From: Ophiura sarsii
Taxonomy: Eukaryota > Echinodermata > Ophiuroidea > Amphilepidida > Ophiuridae
Reading direction: 5' to 3'
Length of the DNA stretch: 64,000 nt
NCBI GenBank assembly: GCA_035610835.1
Contig: CM069443.1
Coordinates: forward strand, 88,658,690 to 88,722,689
Shown: positions 10,842-24,400 of the stretch, piece by piece
How positions within the stretch are numbered: the first letter of the stretch is position 1
How the letters are laid out: each line of letters opens with the position of its first letter
Made by a program: the position numbers and the translations under genes
Notes under the pieces: model-generated
Told to the model about the DNA's origin: nothing
Databases searched by the model: none
What the model saw: only the letters and a program-made list of their open reading frames with translations

Positions 10842-11784
10842 CAAGTTCATTTTGTTTGATTCCAAACATGTCAATATTAGCTCTATATGTCTAGGTTTAA
10901 ATCTTTCTATTGCATATCGCAAAGATCTCAACATACACATTTATGGTATTCATGTAAAATGAATGAACCCTTTCTTTTGGTTGTATTAACATGCCAAAAA
11001 CAGAATATATGAATACTAGCGGGTACTCCAGGTACCCTGTGTGCTCACACTAATCCAGACAGACCTACCCAATGTGTTCATACACGCATGAACTATGTAG
11101 GCCTAGGATTTGAATTTTATAGTGGAGTATTAGTTAGTGAGGCGGCGGAAGAGGGGGGGGGGGGTTCACGGGGTTGCGACCCTAGATTTCATGACCCCTT
11201 TCGCGGACCCACAGAACATGTGTATATAATAAGTTTTATAGTGGGTCTTTCATAGTTGGCGGGAGGCAGGGTCTCACCATGATCACTTTGTACCCAGTTC
11301 AGCACTGTGAGCCATTCGTTTATTTTTCGGCCTATTGACATAAGATAATTTCTCCAGTAGGCATGTAGGTCTAAATGTAAAGTGTATTTCTACCATTACC
11401 ATGCATATTTTGCTCACACCATTTCTTCATTTAGCAGGTCCTTGATATTATAGGCCTATCCCCATTTAATATGAAAGATATCACAGTTTTCTGGCCTATC
11501 CATATAGGAGCGCCCGTTGTGGCCTGCCCTATGCTATGGATGGGTCCGCGATTTGATTTGATGTACTGCATAATGGATTTTCCCTGTCACTATTAACACA
11601 TGTTATCTTGGATGTAGACTTACGGTTTGCGCCAGCCCTGCTCTCAGTTCCTAAGTTGTCTCATCGTGCTTCGTTATCTTGTACTGTACGGTTTGCACTA
11701 CGGAGCAACAGATTATTGGTTGCTTTTTATACCCTATCCCATAACAAACTACGCTTTGCGGCACTAACGTGTGTGCACCTTACG
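10842..11784. other. non-coding DNA
   Basis: Includes a 12-G run (11153-11164) followed by a G-rich patch and the repeated motif TACGGTTTGC near 11621 and 11687. No exon seen. Confidence 0.4.
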
Positions 11785-11905
11785 GTTTGCGCCATTACAT
11801 GTGCGCCAGTAATCGCCTGATTACGTGTGCGCCAGCAATAGCCTGAGTACATGTACACCGGTAATAGCCCCATTACTCGTGCGGTGCGCCGGTCATCGCC
11901 ATGGC
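11785..11905. repeat. degenerate ~26-30-bp tandem repeat, ~4 copies
   Basis: Variants of TACGTGTGCGCCAGTAAT followed by (C/A)GCC(T/C)G recur head to tail; copies differ at several positions. Confidence 0.6.
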
Positions 11906-13033
11906 GTGCATGCCCAGCGTAGCAACAAAAGCCCAAATGTCACATTTTCTGAGTTGCAGTGAACCAATTGATTGGCCCATCAGAGCTCTTTGTAGAGAGT
12001 TACCGGTTTGATTTGTAATCACTCAGTTCATTTACTTTGTTATTGTTATTGCTCACATTTGCTCTTTATATAAAAAAATATAAAAAAACACTTCGAAGTG
12101 AAAAAATATGTGATTATCATTTCATAATGTATTCTTTAGTTTGAACGAAAATCCAGAACAAAAATCAAGATTTGACTACAATTTACACACTACTTGAATA
12201 TCAAACTACTCAAGTCTCTGCTTCTTGATTTAGTGAACGATTCATAGCACTAAACCTGCTGAGTGTCTTTACTTTTAGGGAGACACTACCAAATGTCAAA
12301 GATATTTATTATAATCAATTAGGATAAAATTATGTTTGATTCTCAATAGTTTCAGAATAAAACTTTTTTAAGAATAGAAAAACAAGGTTAAAATGGGGGC
12401 AAAGGGCATGTTTTCCCCATTAAAATGGAACCTGCCATTGCCAGATTGCCAGTTATAACAAATTATAGGATTAGAATCTGAAATTAATTCAAAATGGTAC
12501 GTCTCTTTTGTTATTTGAAAATGGTAGCAACATTTTCTCCTGGAATTCGGAAAATTTAACAAAGTAAGGCCTATTTATGCTAAACCCAGTTACTGTGTGG
12601 GGTATCATTCAAAGGGAGGTTTCTGGTGGGATGGATGTGTTACACAAATTGCTGTATATTTTCACTCATAATTTTGGTATGTAACAATCTTAAATGCATA
12701 ATAATTCAAAACAATTGCCCATCGCTTTTCAACAATAATAAGTGTGTCGTCTTTTTTCGCCATTTCTTTTCCCCCTGAAAATGTGACAAGGATGAACTTT
12801 TAAACTGTTAACACATATAATATAATTGATTTACACGGACACCCTGTACATGTATACCCCCAGGGTATCAACTGATATGTATTGTGATTGTTTATTGTAC
12901 AAAGCATTAATAATATGACCTGTCTTTTGTGAGTAGATGTGTTAGGTTGAATTTGACACGCAATGTAATACAACATAGAATATAGCTATGTATAATATCG
13001 TTTCGTATCACAAATCTTTTATTATTACCTACC
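11906..13033. other. non-coding DNA, nothing firm
   Basis: ACACCCTGTACA near 12838 resembles an isolated end of the TACAGGGTG family. No coding signal is seen. Confidence 0.4.
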
Positions 13034-13037
13034 TTAA

Positions 13038-13360
13038 GGGGGTTGTTAACCCTAATAATATGAAATGCTGTAACTTTTATTAACTATTTGTGTGATGTTT
13101 ATTAAAGTATACATTTTTGGAAAGGAAATTAATCCGAGAATCAATTTTTGGTATCAAATTTCACTAACAAAAAAGCACTTTTGTGGCTCAAAACTTTTCG
13201 GACAATGTAGCAAAACCAGTTTTTGGTAAAATAAATGCCAAAATTGCACAAACATCATCTAAAGACACTTCTCTAGGAATTTTTTTCCTTCTTTTTCATA
13301 AAAATGTTTAGTTATTAAATTTTTGACCAAAAAAGGTTGTTAACCCTAATAATATGAAAT
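13038..13360. mobile_element. fragment related to the 55.98-56.69 kb palindrome
   Basis: TTAA (13034-13037) is followed by GGGGGTTGTTAACCC and by the stretch AAAGTATACATTTTTGGAAA that also occurs in the arms of the palindrome at 55983-56689. GGTTGTTAACCCTAATAATA occurs directly at 13041 and again at 13335. The partner arm is missing or much diverged. Confidence 0.5.
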
Positions 13361-13917
13361 TTATCTTACATTCAACTCCCCCACCCCTTCTCACACACTT
13401 TGCCCGTGCATGTTGTCAATGAACTCCATCAAGAGTGAGACCCAATATCAGCTTGTGTCAATTGCAGCCTCTTTAGGCGGCTCTGTCACTATGGCAACTA
13501 TGACATCATCAAATTGGTATGCTACAACTGAGGAAATAGAATTGATGACGCTGGGCAAAATCAATCTTGTTCACTGATGGTTAGTTATTTTTACTTGTTG
13601 GCTCCATAGATGCTTCTATGATCCATGCTTGCACTAATTTAAAAGGGCATCATCATGTTCAGAAAGAATGATATGGCCAAAACTTGACATAAAAAAGAGC
13701 CTCGCCATTTTCCTGATGCTGCTGAAAGATGCTGGCAATATAAATTTTGCATGAAAACAGCCATATTTATGTGTCAAATTAGTTTTAAAAATTATTCAAA
13801 AAAAACTCCCTCTTCACTTTTCGAAGGCCAGTGACAATCTGATAATTAATTTTAAGTGGAGTATTGTTTGAGTTGATCTCTGCGGTTGTTGCAAGCATCA
13901 TTTTACATTCTATTTAA
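13361..13917. other. non-coding DNA, nothing recognised
   Basis: No exon or repeat structure identified. Confidence 0.4.
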
Positions 13918-14462
13918 AGGTACACTATGTGATGTCGAAACAAAAAACAAAAATCTGAATTTATTTTATTATTTGCTTCAAAACTAATAGAATAAGATGA
14001 GAAATGAATGCTAAAGCTCTGCTAAATTTCACATGAAAAAAAAATCACAAATAGCGAAAAAAACACCTCAATTAAAATATGATTATGAAAGTGTCCTGAA
14101 AATGTCCATAAGGCTAAATTTAAAAAAAAAATTGTCTCAAAGCTCCCGCGCTCGTTAGTTTATTGATGCGCATTAGAAAAACAAAAATCTTAAAAAATCT
14201 TTTTTTTTCTTTTTTTTTTTTAAATCCCAAAATGTCACCGATTTTTCAGATTTTCATTGATCACATCATTTTGAATACAAAAGGTCACTTTTACAAGGAT
14301 TTCAATATTTTATATTTAAAAAACAACAACTGAAGAGCTTTGAGACAAAAGATTTTTTTAATATAGCCTAAGGAAGGAAATACCGTATTATTATATTTTT
14401 GTGAATTGAAAAAAAAATGGACATTTCTTTTTTTAATTTGGTCATTTCCAGAGTACACTTTT
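13918..14462. mobile_element. foldback element, ~545 bp
   Basis: The left arm includes AAATGTCCATAAGGCTAAAT and TTGTCTCAAAGCTC (about 14103-14142). The right arm contains their inverses (GAGCTTTGAGACAA at about 14334, and a TAGCC...GGACATTT series up to 14430). Outer ends GGTACACTATG / AGTACACTTTT are weak TIRs. Poly-A and poly-T interruptions separate the arms. Confidence 0.5.
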
Positions 14463-15254
14463 CCATCATAAAATAAAATTATATTTTTTGAGGCAGCAGC
14501 AATGTATCAAAATAAATTTACTATAAATGCTTTGTTTCTGTTCATGGTAATTGGCGTTGTTGCTTTTGTTTGTTTTACTATAATTATTGCCTAAAGCTTG
14601 TTTAAACAACTGTTGCTAATTAAAATCTTCGGCCATACAAAGTGTTTTACATTATTCAGTAAGTGAATTATTTTAAAAGAGTGTACCAACCAACAAATGT
14701 TACTTTCATAGTTTACACCCAGACCTCATAAAATTGCACCCCTGTCATTTACAATGGAACAAACTCCAGACTGGGTCATTCATATGCAAAAATCCGCTGA
14801 GAGCTGTGTTGTGTTGTGTTGTACCAGTAAGTATGGAATAAAGACTGCATGAGCAAGCAATGTTAATTTGTATGCACATGAACCTGCTGATGTTTGCTCC
14901 ATGGGGGGAAATAGGTAGACCAGCACGCATCACATTTCAGGCATCAGGGGGGGACTGGTCATGTTGGACCTGTAAAACAACAACCTGAAATTACCCACCT
15001 ACAAAGAAGGACCAAAATCGGAGGAGAATTGTCCACTTTGCATCTCGGATGTCATATATCAACCAATGTGAATGAAGTGTACATAGTTTGATGTTTACAC
15101 TTTTGATGAGATTATATCACCTGTGATCGGGTCAACATGCCAATATGTTTGTATGGAGGTAGCTGCAGCCTAGACCTGATTGACATCAATATCATCCACT
15201 AATTGTGATATCACAGATTATAGAGGGATATTCTCACAAGCACATAAGTAGACC
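14463..15254. other. sequence upstream of the ATG at 15255; no clear promoter
   Basis: If 15255 is a true translation start, the promoter and 5' UTR of a short PPP1R12 form lie here. I see no TATA box. ATCACAG (AG at 15214-15215) after CACTAATT could be an acceptor for a 5' UTR exon. The AG at 15250-15251 could be an acceptor for an internal coding exon, but its pyrimidine tract is poor. Confidence 0.35.
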
Positions 15255-15476
15255 ATGTCTTATGGGTCTTATGGACGCTATTCATCGGGGGGAAGTTACT
15301 CTTCAGGCTCCTCCGGTGGTAGCCCCTATTCCAGCTCTTCAAGCAGCCCCTATTCCAGCTCATCAAGTCACCCATATTCAAGCTCGTCTAGTGGTAGATA
15401 TGGATCAGGCTCTTCCCATGGCAGACTATCGTCAACAGGTTCACTGTCAGGAAGTAGTTACACAAGTCCATACAGT
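15255..15476 (+). CDS. PPP1R12: PPP1R12-like exon: Ser/Tyr/Gly low-complexity start
   Basis: Begins MSYGSYGRYSSGGSYSSGSS and ends at a consensus donor (GTAAGA at 15477) in phase 0. Three in-frame 24-base repeats (15321-15344, 15345-15368, 15369-15392) encode (S/H)PYSSSSS. The composition resembles the [S/G]Y[S/G] low-complexity regions of FUS-type proteins. An overlapping frame from 15205 is a shadow. Confidence 0.8.
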
Positions 15477-18400
15477 GTAAGAGTCTGCTATGTTATGGGG
15501 GATAATAATATGGTTATTTGACAGTCTAAATCTTGTGAGACATGTCACCTTAGTCTATTTATAAATTAATTGTAAAACCTTCACCCCACCCCACTTGCAT
15601 TATTATTTATATAGATTAAATGTTTCCTTGTGCATGGTGTCCGTCTGTCAAATATTGCCCTTATTAGTGATATTGTAGGAAGGAAGGGGAAGCTAACAGG
15701 AAGAATTCAATTTTTGAGGGCACTTTATTTGGAGGTGAATTTCTTAAAATATGGAAAACATTTCAATTTATTTTGTCCGGACATGATTTTACAGTTTTGA
15801 GGAAAGTTGTTTGTTTTATTCACTGTTAAAAACCTCTGCATTAAAACCTTACAAATCTTTTTTGTCAATATCCTGGGATATTGACATTTGAATTCAGATT
15901 CAGGCCTTGTGGTAGAGTCTATGAATTGCTTTCATGTATCTTGAATCAGTATTTGTACACAGATGTCTTTAAAATGTATATTAGATCTGGATATGAAAAT
16001 ATGAACACATATGTTGTTACAATTGTGGAGAAATGGTTTAAATAATATAAAACAAATGATAGAGTTTTGCAAAATCTGCGACATTCGTCGTGTTTACTAT
16101 ATTCTGTTTGGTATATAAATGTAACGGTCAGATCAATAGACCCCCATACAAATTGCTAAAATGTCGCCCCCTATAATTTTTATTAACTTGTGTGGTCATA
16201 CTTATTGACTATAGAGATAACGTATGGGTGAGTCATCTCATCATGATCCCTGTTTCCATCTTAACCCTGGGCCACAAAGGTAAATAAACACTTTGTGATT
16301 ATGCCTACAGCTAAGATGCACACGGGTGTCCTGCAGTACGTGTGATAACGCGAACCATATTTGCATATAGGGCGTTTTTAAATAAATAGCGATGATATTG
16401 TTTTAATCAAGTTTTGCTGTGTTAAACAACCATAATGACAATTTTTAATGTTCATCTTGAATTCTGAAGTAAATTTTTAAACATTTAACATTTTCAACAC
16501 CACTTAATGTCCCTATAAATGTAACTACCGGGGTCCAAGGGTGATTATTATGGGATAACAACGTGGTGGAAAGTCGCGATTACTATGGGATGGTTGGATA
16601 TATATATCTTGGAAGCTGCTATATTTTCCGAAGCTGGCGATGTTTATAAAATGTAACATAACTTATATTTTTATTCCTTGTTCAAAAAATGTTACTTATT
16701 ATTTGAAGTTTTGATGTTCCTGTTTTAATTTTTTTTTAAATATGTGCTTACTCTTATTTATCTGTAGGGCCTATCCTCTCTCCATTTTTTCTCCAACTTT
16801 TACCAGTTTTTATCCCCCCAAACTTGTTTATTTAATATTCATAACCTTAAAACATTCTTAGTTTTTTTAGTCGGGTTAATTTTCAACCCGACCTCATCAA
16901 ATGTTGAGATACACAGGTGGGGCCTCGTGGGATAGAATAATGAGTCAGACGATGGAGGGTTTCAGAGAGAAAAGTGAGCCCAGCATTAAAACAAAGAGTT
17001 TTTGTTAAAATACATCATACACTGTCTAAATCTTCTTTTTCATATTTCCTTTGTGTCGTCTGTTAATTTCATTTTAGGATGTTGACCAGTTTTTTGTAAA
17101 TACCTTGTTTACCTTAAATTTAACCCCAAAAAAATTAATTCCCTGTTAAAATTTCCCACGAAACAGTAATTCAAACAAAAAGTATTCATTAGTTTAGTAA
17201 AGGTTGAATGAAGGTCTGATTTACAGCCTGGGTGCTTGTTTCCAGACAATTGGTTGCTCTCAGCAAAGGCTGCTTTCTAGTTAGGTATTATTAGTCAAAT
17301 GTCAGGCTTTTTGACCAGATGTTGCATGTACTAAAATATAGGCCTAAAAGTATAAGATCCATATTGGTATCAAAAGTAAGCCTTTATCCCTGAATTTATA
17401 TATCATAACCTTGTCAAGTCATCTACAGCATCGGACAGATATATGTATCATTTGTAAGAGGCTGTCATTTATTTTGGTTAGTGGGGGGGGGGGGGGGGGG
17501 GGGGTCATAGGGTTTAAACATATAAGAAAATAGGGGGTCATGAAATTAATACCATTGTCATGAGGATCAACGCAAAATTTTAGTTAAAATACTGAAAATC
17601 TGTGCGCGCTTCATGCATATTTGTTCTTCATGTTCCAACATTGTAAAACAAAAATTGGGCTTGGCCACCCCAATTTATTTTGCTTCGGATCAACTGTTCC
17701 CCCAATAACACTAACTAGGTATAGGCCTTAGAAGTATAGATGTGTGTGTGTTGGGGGGGGGGGGGGGGCAGTCATAAAAATAATCAACATCTGAGTAGGG
17801 GAGTCATAAAATTAATCGCTTTTATTTAGGGGGGGTCATACAAAAATGACTTTGATAAATGACATTTTTGGGACCCCCACCAAAGAAAATGACTGCCCTT
17901 AAACAGCTTAGTAAGAAAGTTTAAGCAATCTTTATTGGTTCTCAGATAAATTGGCGACACTTTTATATCAATCAGACAATATAAACTTACTGCGCTTCTC
18001 CTGCATGTTAATGCGACACAATACACTGCCGCATGGCGTACCTTTCGCACAGTATCAAATGGAATGTTTGTGGGTTATTTGATAGAAACAGGTAAAAAAC
18101 AATGCTGGCATCACATGCGCCCTCAGTCCATCACAACCAATAAATGCAGACAGAATTGTTGAATATGGGCGTGCGACCCCCTGACAGAGTACACTAAGAC
18201 ACTGACTCCCATGGTGGTGACCAGGGTTCAACTCCCGCCGCCATCGGGTCAGTTTTTCCTGCAAAATGTCTGCCATTTCCACCCCGGGTTAGTTTTTTCG
18301 ACATTTCCATCCAAAAAGCGTTAAACTATTGTTTTAAAACTGGGTCCAAAATCTGCAGAGCTGATAACTTAAAAAAGGATACATAGCTGCTTTGTATTTA

Positions 18401-21400
18401 GGAATATGAAGGTAAATATGCCTGAGCCCTAATTGGTGAAATTATGAGACCAATCGAATGGCAACTTACTCAAATACAAAGCTTTTAATAGAGCGTGGTC
18501 AGAATTTTATTTGCCATTTAACAATAAACCATCCATGCGTTGCATCTGCGCCGTGTTTGCAAGTTTTCCCTGCATGGTGTTGATTCTCTGAAATAAACTT
18601 TAAAATGTTTGGTCAAAAAGGGTAACCTTGTTCTTGAACATGTACAAAAACAGAGCAACTGTTAGAGCTCCCTGATACTCTGCCTCTAATTCCTTTGATG
18701 ATATGAATGGCTGGTTTCCAATTCCAAAGAAATGGTTGGTACGGTGCGCAAAATGCAACGCATGACGGTTCATGGGCAAAATCAGAAAAAATGTGTTCTG
18801 ATCACGCTGTATTCAAAGCTTTGTATTTCCAAACCTTACAACCGATTGGTCTCATCCCCAAATATGAAGCAGCTATGTATCCTACATTTTGAGTTATAAG
18901 CTCTCTCTCCGGTTTTTGGACCCAGTTTTTTGGGACACGCTGTATTGACTGACATAAATGCATTTGTTCCAAATAAAATAATACTACCGCCCGCATTTGT
19001 GTCTCAAAATATAACATGGGTACAATCCGAAAAACAGTTGCTTTATTCTCTAAATGTTTCTTGTATAAATGAGGTACGCTGTGACGTCAATACCTGGCAG
19101 TAACTGTTCCCACTAGCATAGACCAGTCCCTGTATACAATGTATGTTTCTAAACACAACGGTTCAACTCATTCATATGTATATCAGCGTTTTCTGGATGA
19201 TTTTGTTTGTTTGGTGGGAGGGTATTTTCTTTAAATAAATCTGTATTGCATAAACCTGCTCCAAGAATAGCCCAAGTGTTGTGGGTAATCATACACCTAG
19301 GGTCGGGGATATGGGCTAATGCACATGGCAGGCTGCTTCATTACCGTCTTTGGTCACACACAGTATAGGTTTTCAAAGTGCTGGGCTTGTGATACCAGCA
19401 GTAATGCATTACATGCTATAATAAGACTGATTACAACTGTAATGTGATTGACAAAAGCCCCGGGGATGGGGGCCACTCATGTATAACAGTTGTAAACATC
19501 GGTGTGAATCCACTCTATAAACTACTTTTAACACGGATTCTTAAAGAAGAAAAAAGTGACCCTTAACAAGGATTGTAGCTCGACAAATCATACTCATAGC
19601 AAAGGATATAGGTCCTTAAGCATGTAAGAGAGTTTAGACTGAAAGGAACATATGAAGAATTGTGTGATTCAGTTTTTTAGGTAAATTTGTTTATTAAACC
19701 TAACCAATTTGGGCTATTTTCTCAATGATGGCACATGACTATCGATCCAAGCAACCCTTAGCACGGATTCTGGTTGAAAAAGACACCCTTATTCTGTGAA
19801 ATTAACGATATTTATACCCTTAGCACGGGCCCGTGCGGATCCACGTTGTGGTCGAAAAAAGCACCCTTATTCCTCGTTTTTGTTCACATGGATGATTACA
19901 ACATTATACCTGAATTGCTCCCCGCCAAAAAACAAAAGCCAAATTTTCTAATTTACCTAGTTCAACAATAATAGAGAATGTTAACTTGATCTCTCTATGT
20001 GTAGACATTTCTGATTGGTGTGATGGTATGTAGGGATTGGTTTAGAAGGACAAATATATTTGGATTCAGGTTCCAATATGACTTATCATATTTGTGCAAC
20101 ATTCCCTACAGTAGTGTGTTTTTAAGAATTGTTTGCACATAAAAAAGGTCCTGCACTTGAATAGCACAATTTTAAATTCAAACTCAGCTATTTTGATAGA
20201 CATCCCGTGAATGAGTTAAAAGTATTTAATTAGAACTGGCACCAAGTTGTTGTTTTTTTAAACTTGACCACTAACAGGCTGGAACAATTTCCAGGTCAAA
20301 CCCCGTGTATACAAGCATAATACAATTAGATCCACAATGTTGCAAGCACTCTGTCCAAATTGATATCAAGGTGATTTGTAGAGTTATATTTCACAATGGC
20401 TGGACTAGCCAAACAGCAAACAGATTCTTCAAAATATGAGCAGGCCAATCTTTATATTATGGATGTGAATATTATCCCTTTATGTCAATTTACAAGACAT
20501 ACCTTGTGGGTGGGGGTTGTTGATTGCACTTGCAATATATGATGCATGAAAGAAGAGGGTGCCAAACATAGACCTTGAATAGTGCCAGGATAACCATGTC
20601 TATTGAATTGACATCTTGTGTAGAGCTACTGTAAAACAAGTTAATTTCGTTAGCAAATTTGTTTTTTTGCGAGAGGCTCAAATTCGTGAAATTATATCGC
20701 CGCGAATTAATGTGTTTGAAGATGATAATAGTGGTAGGATAATTCGACAGCCTGTACACTGGATACAAATTGATAAAGGTATTCGTACAAATAAAGCTTA
20801 ATTGACACGCATGGTTCATTTTTAAAATCATGTAATGATTTCTGTTGAAATCGCGTTATATTTCACTTTTTTCAGATCAGAATTGTTGTATTTGCAATTG
20901 ATTATTTACTCACTGTAATATTGCTGCAGATTCATCCCTGTGCGTATTTTGTACTGTGTTAGTTTCCTCTTTTGCAACCAGCACCGGTCTGTCCTAGTAA
21001 AGCACATGACATCGAAGGAAAAACAAACAGCGTCGGTTGACTTGCGTAATGCCTGCTTGAACCATAATATACTACTACTAATTAGGATCAGTAGGTAACT
21101 GTTGGTAATAGTTGTGCTTACGAAAGGCACAGAATAGCTCAAAATTCGACCAAAAAATATCGTACTTCTTTTATAATTGAGTTTTGGGTTCAAAATCCGG
21201 CAGTCTCAATGTCTTTTAACGTGTGGCAATTTCTTTTTTTTAGATTCACGAAATTAAAGGTAGATGACCCGATCACATTTTCGTAACACAGAATTATTTC
21301 AAACATACGGAGATTTTCATATCATATGAAAGCTCGTATTTTTCTCATCATCATACTGAAATTTGACGGCCTAAATCGGTATAATTACGGAGAAATCGAT

Positions 21401-24400
21401 GAACTAACGTCGAATTACCGCGAATGGTGGTAACCACCGATATAGTTTGTGTACTACTCAATGGGTACAGTTCACAGCATCTTGTGCGTCTAAAATAAGA
21501 ACCATAATAGAGCTATGCAACTCAAACTTTGGAACACAACTTTTTTAAGGATGATCTTTCATGTAGAATAGAAAACTTCAAGTTGAAAATCGGAACATCT
21601 ACCTTTAAGTTGCCGCAAAACTAGTGATGATTAGCAATTCGCAAAAAAAACATGCTGCGAAATTAACTTGTTATACAGTAATACTATGTGCTCTCGCTCA
21701 CACCTGTATGACTGGCATGTTTGAAACGCCCGGTAATTAATTTGTGGATGTTTTATTAGTGGGATAACTTTCCATAAGGAGGATTTTATGCTGTAAACAC
21801 AGGTATTATCTGTTAGTGTTTATAAGCTTGTAATGAAATTCACTATATTAGACATGTTATATAAGTGCCAGTAGAAATTGAAACGTTTTCTCTTCATAAT
21901 TATGTTGAAAATCACTATAGTATAAGCATTCTCAGTTTATCACAAAGAAAATAAACTATTTTATTGCTTAAAATCATGTAGGCATGCTTAATCAGTACAA
22001 ATCTATACTTTTTCAAAACTTGTTAATTGCTATATATTTAGATTCAATTTAATTTGTCTGTAGAAACTGTAGATCATATGAGGCTGAAGAGTGAACAATT
22101 TATACTTTTGGTTAAAATGTTAATGTTTTGAGTATAAAGTAAAGTAGTTTATAACTTTGGATCTTTAGGGAAAAAATAGTTGTCTAATAATTGGGCGGGG
22201 GGGGGGGGCGGTCTTGTCAAGTATTTGAATTGTAATCAACATTTTGTGATGAATATATCACTTTTTATGTTTGAATTTTGCATGAATTTATTACGCTTTG
22301 ACGGTGAGAAATAAAGGATGACAAAGTGAGTTTCCTTCAGTTAAGGGAGAATGCTGTGACTGCCTGGCTTTAACCATACCATACAAGGCATTCAGCTGCT
22401 AGCCCCCACACTAGCATAGACAGTACTGATGCTACATACATGGGAATCCCAACTATGTTTGATATCAGCATCCAAAGTAATACTAGGGACCTTGCTTCAG
22501 TGTTATATACCAAGGGGCAAAATCTGGCTTTTGGCGAGGAGCTATTTTTACCCTCCCAGAATCCACTAGCTGGAAGATTAGTTGTTGTTGTTGGAGAGAG
22601 AAAAAACCCTAAAGCTGTTTTGTTTCAAGATGTCCAGGCCTCCTCCAGGCAGGATGACACGGGTAATGTGAATGCAGTGTGCTTGATGTTGTCTATTCAA
22701 TTGTATACAAATATCTGTTAATCATGCATAGATCTGTGCTTTTTGTATGTGGCAGTGATAGGCGGCTAGGGTAAACTAACAGAGATACAAATTACGCATG
22801 CTGTTTATCATGTCATGCATAGATGACTTTTTGATATGATGGAGATTGAAAATACTAAGTAGTACAAGTAGATTGGGAGGAAGGGAGGGTATAGATCAGA
22901 TGTTGGTGAACTCATGAAAATGTGTGGGGTGTGTGTGTGTGTCATTGAGTAGGCTAGTGTACCATAAGATGAATTGTTTTACTTGAGTATTTGTTTTGAT
23001 GAGGGATGATTAATAGTTAAATTAAAATGATGTACTGTATAATACAGAATTATGGTTTTTTTACAAACCTTTTATTTTATGATGCATATCAATCATACTT
23101 CAATATTTGAGAATTTTGCAATATCATTCATTCCTGCCTGTGTGATGTTTAGAGAATACAAGATGGACATTAGCTTAGTTGCTGGTGTAATAATTGATGG
23201 GTATTGGGTAGGTCCGTCCATATTTTGTCGGTGGAGCAACATGTGCTACTTTGGAGCGTGCATATGCACTGTGCCTTGTCAAACAGAATAACACATGTGA
23301 TGATGTCATTCAAATGAAAAGTCATCTTTTTGATAATTTACAGATTAAACCATGTCCCAATGCATGAGCATTGCTGATATTGTATACAGGGTGAATAAAA
23401 AAGTGTACTCAAAAGTAAAATAATTATTATCAGAATATGAAGGCAACCAATGTATGCGGCAATATTTTCATTTATTCACTATCATCAGCAAAAAGAATGA
23501 TGACATTTCATAGTACCGTTTACTAGATATGACTATGTTGTTAATTTGTTTAGTACACTTTATTTTGACTCTCCTGTGTAGCCAAGGTTTCCAAGTAGGA
23601 TTGTCTAGGGTGACCAACTCTGTTCAAACTTTTGTTTAATCTGAACTTCCTACTGAAAAATCCTGTGTACTATCATGGCAATCACCTTCTTTGCTCCAAG
23701 GCATGTATTCAAAACGTGCTGTCTTCCCAACTGCATTGACATCCAATATGTAAGAGAATTTACATTTAAGACAGTTGTTACTTTGTTTATAAATGTGCCT
23801 TTCAGTAATAGCACACATTTTATCATACAGGGTGTCCCAAAAGAATAGACAACCTACTTGGATGATAAGATATTTAATCTTGATTTCCATCTTGATTTCC
23901 AATCAGGTTTCTTAAGGTTCATTTGTGTGTTTTAAAAAAACATCAGAATATTTTACAGATTTCTGTATAATTATCCTTATTAAGTGCCCATGCCCTTATA
24001 AGCACCCAGCCCCTTTTCCACAATGACTATTTAAATGTGTTAAAAGTAACTCCTAACACAGATAGTCAAGTGCTCCTAATAAGCGCCCATCTTTTTAACC
24101 ATTGTACAAAGTAAAGTCCGAAGGTATCGGCACGCGGCATCAATCAATATGTCGGCAATCGGGGCTTCCCAGCGCTACATAAATTAAAACAATTAATTGG
24201 ATCTTTGCAGAATTCCCTCGCATAAAGCAAACATTAAATTACTGTCTGCGTACGAATCTATCACCATGATGCATATATTATCACTTCAATGGGGTTTTCA
24301 ACCATGCACCAGCGCAGTGTTCTCACTGTGGTCTCAATACATGACGTCATTGTTAAGACAAGCTTCAATTTCGCTTGTGACTGGGCCGAATTCTGGCGAA

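Noticed and set aside
15205..15480. 91-codon frame overlapping the first PPP1R12-like exon
   Set aside because: It is the shadow frame of the Ser-codon repeat; the 15255 frame joins in phase with five further exons.
22440..22721. 93-codon open frame in the large intron
   Set aside because: No splice borders that fit the gene, no recognisable domain; the length is compatible with chance.
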